64,000 nucleotides of DNA from Vitrella brassicaformis (lineage: Eukaryota; Sar; Vitrellaceae). The DNA lies in contig CDMY01000267.1 in NCBI GenBank assembly GCA_001179505.1, positions 67,997 through 131,996 on the forward strand, read 5' to 3'. Below the pieces are notes generated by a model. It saw only the letters and a program-made list of their open reading frames with translations, was not told the DNA's origin and did not search any database. Of this stretch, positions 58,480-64,000 are shown piece by piece; within the stretch, counting starts at the first letter, position 1, and each line of letters opens with the position of its first letter. A program made the translations under genes and the position numbers.

Positions 58480-59744
58480 GGGGTGGATGGATGGATGGGG
58501 TTTTGGTTCATCTGCTGTCTGTCTGTCTGTCTGTCTGTGTGGTTGGATTTCAGGTGGATGGCTCCCGTGCAGAGCATGCAGATGGCCGCCGAGGCCAAGA
58601 AGAGGAGGCTAGAGGGATCCAAATACTCATACCCCGTAATCTCGCCCACACGCCCATATGCACCCACATGCCGCCCTCCACACATGCATCTTGGTGTCTG
58701 GTGTGGGTCATCCATCCATCCATCCCTTTCTCAGGAGGACAAGGACGCCGACCGAGCCGGTGAGGTTGAGATCGAGCGGTGGGTGGAGCGGGGCCTCCGC
58801 GACGAGTGGGAGAGCTTCGGCCTCTCGGCCGCCGGATGGTGGGACGAGAAGAGCCTCGAGACCTTCAGCAAACACGTCCTTGAGGGCGCCGAGGCGTCAC
58901 AGCTGCAGAGCTGGTGGGAAAACTATGACACCACCACCATGGCAGACGCTAAGAGGCTTAGGCAACAGGTGAGCAGGGCAGCCAGCCTGCACACGGGAGA
59001 GTGCAGTGCAGTGCCGCCGTGTGTGTGTGTGTGTGTGTAGGAGCTGTATGGGCGTATGAAGTATTTTGCGGATGAGTGGGGATTGCCGGACCCCGGCATG
59101 CCGGGGCCCGACGAGCGGCCCGTCGAGGCCATGTTCAAACTCTACAAACAGAAACTCGCACAAGTGGTACAATTACACACACACACGCTCTCCCTCCCTC
59201 CCTCCCTCCCTCCCTCACAACACATGCGCCTTCCCCTTCTCTCTGTCTCTGTGTGTGTGCAGGTGTCCGACTACACTGCCAAGTTGGAGACGGTGGTCAA
59301 GCAGACGGACCAGGATGTCGACACGTACCTCGACAGGGTCACCACACTGCAGAAGCAGATGAAGGTCCAGATCAAGAAGATCCCACTCGCGCCATTCTTC
59401 GAAAACGTCGAGGAAACGCCCGAAATGAAGGCAGCCAAGTGGGTGGAGCAGAAACCACCCACATAAGCACATGACCTGACCTGCACATTCGTCCGCATCT
59501 TTCCATCTCTTTGTGCGACAGGGAGGAGGTTGACGCTGAGTTTCGAGCGGTGCTGCAGGGCATCCAGGCCGACCAGTACAAAGTGCCCATCACCGTCTCG
59601 ACTGTCGAGAAAATGGTATTATACACACAATGGAGCAGAGCAGATCCAGACAGGTAGACAAGAAACGACAATGTGTGTTGCTTGTGTGTGTGTATGCTGT
59701 GGATGCAGGCTTTCCCCGCCAAGGCATCATCAGAGTCAGAGTAG
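57698..59744 (+). CDS. Plastid-targeted protein of unknown function, 422 aa
   Basis: Ten exons (57698-57778, 57874-57975, 57997-58077, 58145-58401, 58554-58635, 58735-58968, 59041-59166, 59263-59438, 59522-59615, 59709-59744) total 1269 nt, phases consistent. Exon 1 encodes a signal peptide (MKLPGLLGLIGPFMALT) ending at DAFVVP; exon 2 supplies an Arg-rich, acid-free stretch (GLQRPTIRRHAPSRTLRM). Together these form the bipartite import signal of complex red plastids. The mature part is soluble and highly charged, with YFARGNVKACIFYKVDVD, ELQLYNEWMAPVQSMQM, ERGLRDEWESFGLSAAGWWD and a coiled-coil C-terminal half. I do not recognise a family. Exon 4 ends with a long (AC)n(AG)n intron. Confidence 0.7.
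58428..58482. repeat. (AC)n(AG)n compound microsatellite in an intron
   Basis: About 13 CA units are followed by about 11 GA units near the donor side of the intron 58402-58553. A (CTGT)n tract (about 58517-58538) sits near its acceptor. Confidence 0.85.
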
Positions 59745-60237
59745 AGTTGAGGACCTCGGCCCGGCCACTGTTGTGTGAGGGATGGATGTGTGGGTGGCAC
59801 CCCAACACAATGGTCTGTCTGTCTGTCTGTGTCTGTTCTACCACCTCTCACTCATCGATAGTTTGTTTCACCAGTCAGTGCCGATTTTTGGCTCCATGAC
59901 AAACATGCTTTTCAACGACTCTACTCCACAGCGAGACAGACAGACAGACAGACACATAGACGGACGGACGGACGGACGGGAGGGGTGAGTTGATGCGGCT
60001 CACAGGAGGGCCGTGGTGTGCCTGCCTGCCTGCCTGCCTGTGTGTGTTGTGTCTGTTGAGTGGGGGCCGTGCTTACAGACAGAGATGTGACTCGACAGCT
60101 GCTACTTTCAACTTGAAACCCAGATCGGCTCAGATCCTCGCCAAACCCGGCCGTCGCCCGGCCCGCTCGCGTGTACGCTATGCAAGGTTTGAACCCTTGA
60201 CCTCCGCAGACCTCCGCAGATCTCTGAGCAGACGACG
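59745..60237. other. Intergenic region between two plus-strand genes
   Basis: It contains (GACA)n and (ACGG)n at 59937-59980 and (CTGC)n near 60022-60040. A short GGTTTGAACCC-like string near 60187 resembles a tRNA T-arm, but no cloverleaf could be built. It presumably holds the promoter of the next gene. Confidence 0.45.
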
Positions 60238-63200
60238 ATGGAGGTGAGCAGGTGGACGAGGGCAGCACAGCTGAGACCGTTGATCTCAGACGTATCCGTT
60301 TGTTTGCGCCTGGTGTGCCTGTCAGGAGGCGGCCTCGAAGCGGAAGAAGAGGGACCACGATGCCCCAGGAGCTGCCGCAGCAGCTGCTGCCCGCCAATCT
60401 GTCAGTGGCCAGGCACACAGCATACAGAGGGCAAGTGTTGTGCTGATGTCTGTCTGTCTGTCAGGTTCGTCTGCCGGGAGATGGCGAGTGCTTCCAGCGC
60501 ACAACAGTGGGCAACGGCATCGCCAGCCAAAAGGTGAAAACAACTTGTCGACGATTGCACCAAGACAGAGAGTCATTGTGTCTTGGTGCTGTCTATCGGG
60601 TGCTGTCTGTATGTCTGTCTGTCTGTCTGGTGTCTGTCTGTCAGGTGGTTGGTTTGTGTGACTTGGAGCCGGTGCATTTGTCTCACTTGGGAGTCTTCTT
60701 CACCACTATCGAGCGGCTGCCCCTCTCGGCTCTCTGTCTTGGCATGTACCGGCATCTACCGTGACCTGACCATCGCTCAAGATGAGCACAAGATCTGGAA
60801 GAGCGTGGTAGGTTTATGCGTCCGTCCATCGAGTCTCTGACTGACGAGCACCGGCATCACCTTGCTCTCTTTCTGTCGTCCTGTGCGTTTCCTGTGTGTG
60901 CGTGTTTGTGTCAGATTGACGGTCCTACGCATAACCGCCACACAGAGAAGGAGGCGGCAAAGGACGGGGCCGAGAACAAAGTCAAGAAACGAATGGTGGG
61001 TGCTGGCGAGGGCAGTGCTGCCTCGCCATCATCATTGCTGAAATCTCTCTGTGCAGGGCAATCTGCAGACTGTCAATATCGACGCGACCGAAGGCCAACT
61101 CCCCCTGGCGGTGGAGCTACTCCAGGCATCCAAGGCCACTCTCAAGTACATCCGCATCGACGAGCCGACGGCGAGGAGGCCATGGGAGGGCGGGGCACCT
61201 GGCGCACAGGGCGGGGCAGCGGCGTCTGGGGTGGTCTTTGACGGGGTCGAGGAGCTGCGTGTCACCAATCAGCTGTGGCTGGAGACATTCAGGTCCCCTG
61301 GCGGGGTGGGGCAGCACAATACAAGACAAGACAAGACAGCACACACACCCTCAATGGACGCACTAGTGCATGTTGCCCCTCGGCTTCTGTCTGTATGTCT
61401 GTATCTCTTTCTCCCTGTGTGTGTGCATTCAGGCGCCACGGGTGGGTATTTCCCGAGCTCTCTAAGCTGGGGGTGGGCCACGTGTATTCCAGCGACCGTT
61501 ACGGTGGTGCCGGCTTCCAGTGGCACCACCAGAACACGCACTTGACCCTCCCCTCACTCACACACATAGTGTCGACATCGCCAAAGCTGACGTCCATCCA
61601 AGCCGACGTCATCGACACGGTGGACGGCACCGAGTGGCGGGCATTCTGCGATGCGGTGGCCGGGTGTGCCAACCTGACTTCCATCGAGGGGCTCACCCTC
61701 TTGGCCAGCGACGAGATCAGACTTTCGGCTGAGCAGAAGAAGGCAGATAGCAAACACAACAGGTGGGTCCCGCGACACGATGGCTTGTCGGTCTCTGTGT
61801 GTTGTGATGCTGTGTTCCTTGCCTCTACCAGTGTGTTGAAGCGTCCTGTGTACCACTCGCTGGCCGCCCTCACAACTGCCCTCAACACGCACTGGAGTGA
61901 CGAGCACGGCCTCGATGGTGATATTAAGGACAGGGGCAGCGACGGCATGCCTTCACCATCGGCCGCCGAGGAACCACATACTCTCAAGAGCGAGAGCGTC
62001 GAACAGGTCAACGCGAAAGGCGACACGGAGAGAACAGGTACACAAGCAACCGAGAGAGTGCCTATCTCATCTTAGTGGCTATTGTTATGCATTCAGAAGC
62101 GCGGCCCAGGAAGCTGTCCTTCAACCATGAGTTCGTCTTTGGTGCCAGCTTCTGTCGGCAGCTCAAGCGGCGTCTCGGCACCGACGACTTCACGCTCCAG
62201 GACCTCCTTGAGTGGGCACGTGGCGTCAAGTGTCAGCTCGAGTGGCGCCAACGCAGAGAGGATCTGGAAGACCCAGACGACAGACCCCCGCACCCACTCG
62301 ACATCTCCTCCACGACGGCTCCTGCACGGCTGCGGTGGAGGGACGTGGTTATCGACTGTGCGAGCAAGACCCCGACAGGCGACGCCACGGCGCCGAAAGA
62401 CGGCCTCGTGGCGGACCTGATCAGAGTTGTCGCCAAGACGCACGAGAAGGTGGGTGAGAACGGGCCAGTACTGGGGATGGGTGTCGTTATGAATGGAATG
62501 CTCCCTCACACACAGGTCGATTTGGTGTCTGCTGGGTTTCCCATCGACGACTCGTGGGCCGAGCTGCTCACCTTCCCCCGTGCCACCCACTTGTCCGTCC
62601 GAGGAGGGCGGGGCCTCCAGAAGATGCTGGAGGGCATCCCGGGATGGCTGCTCGATGTCGACGAGGGAGGCAACAATCGACGGCTGCCTTCGGTCCAGCA
62701 CTTGTACGTCGAGCTGCTGGGTGAGCTGCCGCGTGGTGCAAATGCAGGCAAGCTCCAGGCGCTGGTGGGCAGCCTCAAGCACCTGAGGACGGTGCGCATC
62801 TTTGGCCACGGGCTTGGCGACATGAGCCAGTGTGTGTCTTACCTGTGCCCTGCCCAGCCCCTAGACAAGCTAGAGCTGTTTTTCTATGAGGATACTGGCT
62901 ATGATGTGGACGAGGCGGCGCATAAAGTGCGCCCCAACCTGAGCTACCCACTCATCGCGGGCATTTTTTCCGCCCGAATCAACTCTGATCCTGGGTGCAT
63001 TCGGGGGGTGCCTCGTGACTGTGTGACGAGCATGCTGTCGATGGCTTTGACCATGCGGCCGAGCAAGGTCGATTTTGACCTGCAAGTATGGCCTCTGCCC
63101 GAGTGGTATCCTGATGAGCACTGCATGTACTCGTTAAATGATGACAGCCCATCTCAAGAGGAAGGGGCCGATGAAGAGGGAGGGGAAGAGGGAGAGGGAG

Positions 63201-63379
63201 GCTGGGAGAAGTCGAGAGATGAGTTCAGTGCCAAGTGTACGGCCATGGTCCAGGATGCATACGATGTGCAGTGTTTTGAGCATTCGGTGGATTTCCCTTC
63301 CATGGGTGTGCGGGATGATATCCACGTCTACTTTCAGCTGGGGCTGACGCGGAAGGAGGGGGCAGGGGCAGGCAGGTAG
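60238..63379 (+). CDS. Paralogue of the 36.5-kb F-box-like gene, with an apparent frameshift
   Basis: Exons: 60238-60243 (ATGGAG only), 60326-60430, 60465-60533, 60645-60807, 60915-60995, 61057-61292, 61433-61762, 61832-62037, 62097-62449, 62516-63379; about 803 aa. Blocks shared with the 36486 gene, in the same order: LYRDLTI vs IYRDLTI; EASKATLIHI vs QASKATLKYI; SIKADVIHATEGDEW vs SIQADVIDTVDGTEW; LADLLTWAEETKCQIVW vs LQDLLEWARGVKCQLEW; DIVIDC vs DVVIDC; SQCVSYL in both. Exon 4 is 1 nt out of frame between PLSALC and YRDLTI (near 60740-60755). Intron 2 has a GC donor (AGG|GCAAGT). The C-terminus is an acidic Glu/Gly loop then a folded end (DDIHVYFQLGL). The function is inferred only from the F-box-like segment. 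Confidence 0.65.
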
Positions 63380-64000
63380 GCAATTAAGGTTGAGAGCAGT
63401 GGCGGTAGACAATAGGCATTGTAGGTGTCTGGTCTGCATGGACCCATAAAGGAAAGGCCGATTTGTTTCGTGAAAGTATGTGCGTGCGTGGCTGCAATTG
63501 ATAGGGAGACTCCGCCACGTGTGTGGCGGAGGTGAGAGCATGTCTTAACACGGTGACGGATGGATTCTTTTTCTGGTGTGCTGTGCGTCAGCGTCCACGC
63601 CCTTCTGCCTTTGTCGATGCGTGCATGCGTGCGTGCACAGCCGATGTGAGGCTACCGAGAGAGAAAGGATTTGTTGACTTATGAAGTGTATGCATGTGGG
63701 ACGCTAGCGTGTGTGCATGTGTGGGAGCGTGACTCGTGTGTGCCCCTCTTTCCCCCCTCTCACCCCCCATCATGGCTGGGCTGCCATGTATGTGTGTGTC
63801 GATGGGATTGCCAGTGGCAACACACACACACACACACACACACATACCCATTGGTCCTTTGATTGAGAGTGGATAGTCAGATGACTGACTGGCTGCCTGT
63901 CTGTCTGTCTGTCTGCGTATATGAACGGACAAACGAACAACTCAATGGAAGATCAAGGAACCTCCCCGTGAGCGTTTCCCTCTGCGTGCTCTCCCTCCCT
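63380..64000. other. 3' flank, no gene seen
   Basis: It contains (GTGC)n near 63618-63635, (AC)n at about 63820-63842 and (CTGT)n at about 63897-63915. No ORF supported up to the window edge. Confidence 0.5.

Noticed and set aside
60115-60230. Possible tRNA (GGTTTGAACCC-like T-arm near 60187)
   Set aside because: No matching acceptor stem, D-arm or anticodon arm could be built on either strand.
1-64000. CRISPR arrays, insertion sequences, phage or integrated virus
   Set aside because: The tandem repeats are 2-4-nt microsatellites without spacers; no transposase, integrase, reverse transcriptase or capsid-like ORF was recognised.

Overview
The window is nuclear DNA of an intron-rich, photosynthetic protist. 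It carries a spliceosomal-intron gene about every 3 kb. Several products start with a signal peptide followed by a Phe-containing cleavage region of the kind seen in complex (secondary) red plastids (for example DAFQP and DAFVVP). Introns are packed with (TG)n/(AC)n and (CTGT)n/(ACAG)n repeats. I think of a chromerid alga such as Vitrella, but that is an inference from style and gene content, not a match I could run. All exon edges were read by eye from GT/GC..AG signals and phase agreement; expect +-2 nt.

I support 22 protein genes: (1) a kinase-like gene cut by the left edge; (2) HslU ATPase; (3) an ICT1-type GGQ release factor; (4) a secreted/plastid NTF2-like protein; (5) ribosomal protein eL18; (6) VMP1; (7) a plastid-type glutaredoxin; (8) AP-1 gamma adaptin; (9) a PH + permuted papain-fold (YiiX/LRAT-like) protein; (10) an unknown 154-aa protein; (11) a 943-aa polytopic membrane protein; (12) a possible Spc24 kinetochore protein; (13) a GT90 (CAP10) glycosyltransferase; (14) a secreted GH81 glucanase with three Cys-rich modules; (15) a damaged ankyrin-repeat gene; (16) an F-box-like protein; (17) an unknown acidic 367-aa protein; (18) a DDX24/Mak5 RNA helicase; (19) a giant lipid-transfer protein; (20) a disordered protein; (21) a plastid-targeted unknown; (22) a divergent paralogue of gene 16.

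Layout: the first 19 genes alternate strand without exception (- + - + ...), so each is head-to-head with one neighbour and tail-to-tail with the other. Start codons in divergent pairs lie as little as 59 bp apart. A TGCGAGC/GCTCGCA heptamer recurs in most divergent promoters, and two contain a telobox-like AAACCCTAA. The order breaks only at 54-60 kb (- - + +).

The most striking item is gene 19 (47272-54231, minus). In consistent phase it joins a class I phosphatidylinositol-transfer domain, a PH domain, two hydrophobic segments, a START domain and an oxysterol-binding (ORD) domain: three lipid-transfer folds in one polypeptide. A 300-N assembly gap lies inside the START domain.

The genes do not form one pathway; they are a mix of housekeeping functions (translation, ribosome biogenesis, vesicle coats, autophagy, proteolysis, lipid transfer, wall glucan breakdown).
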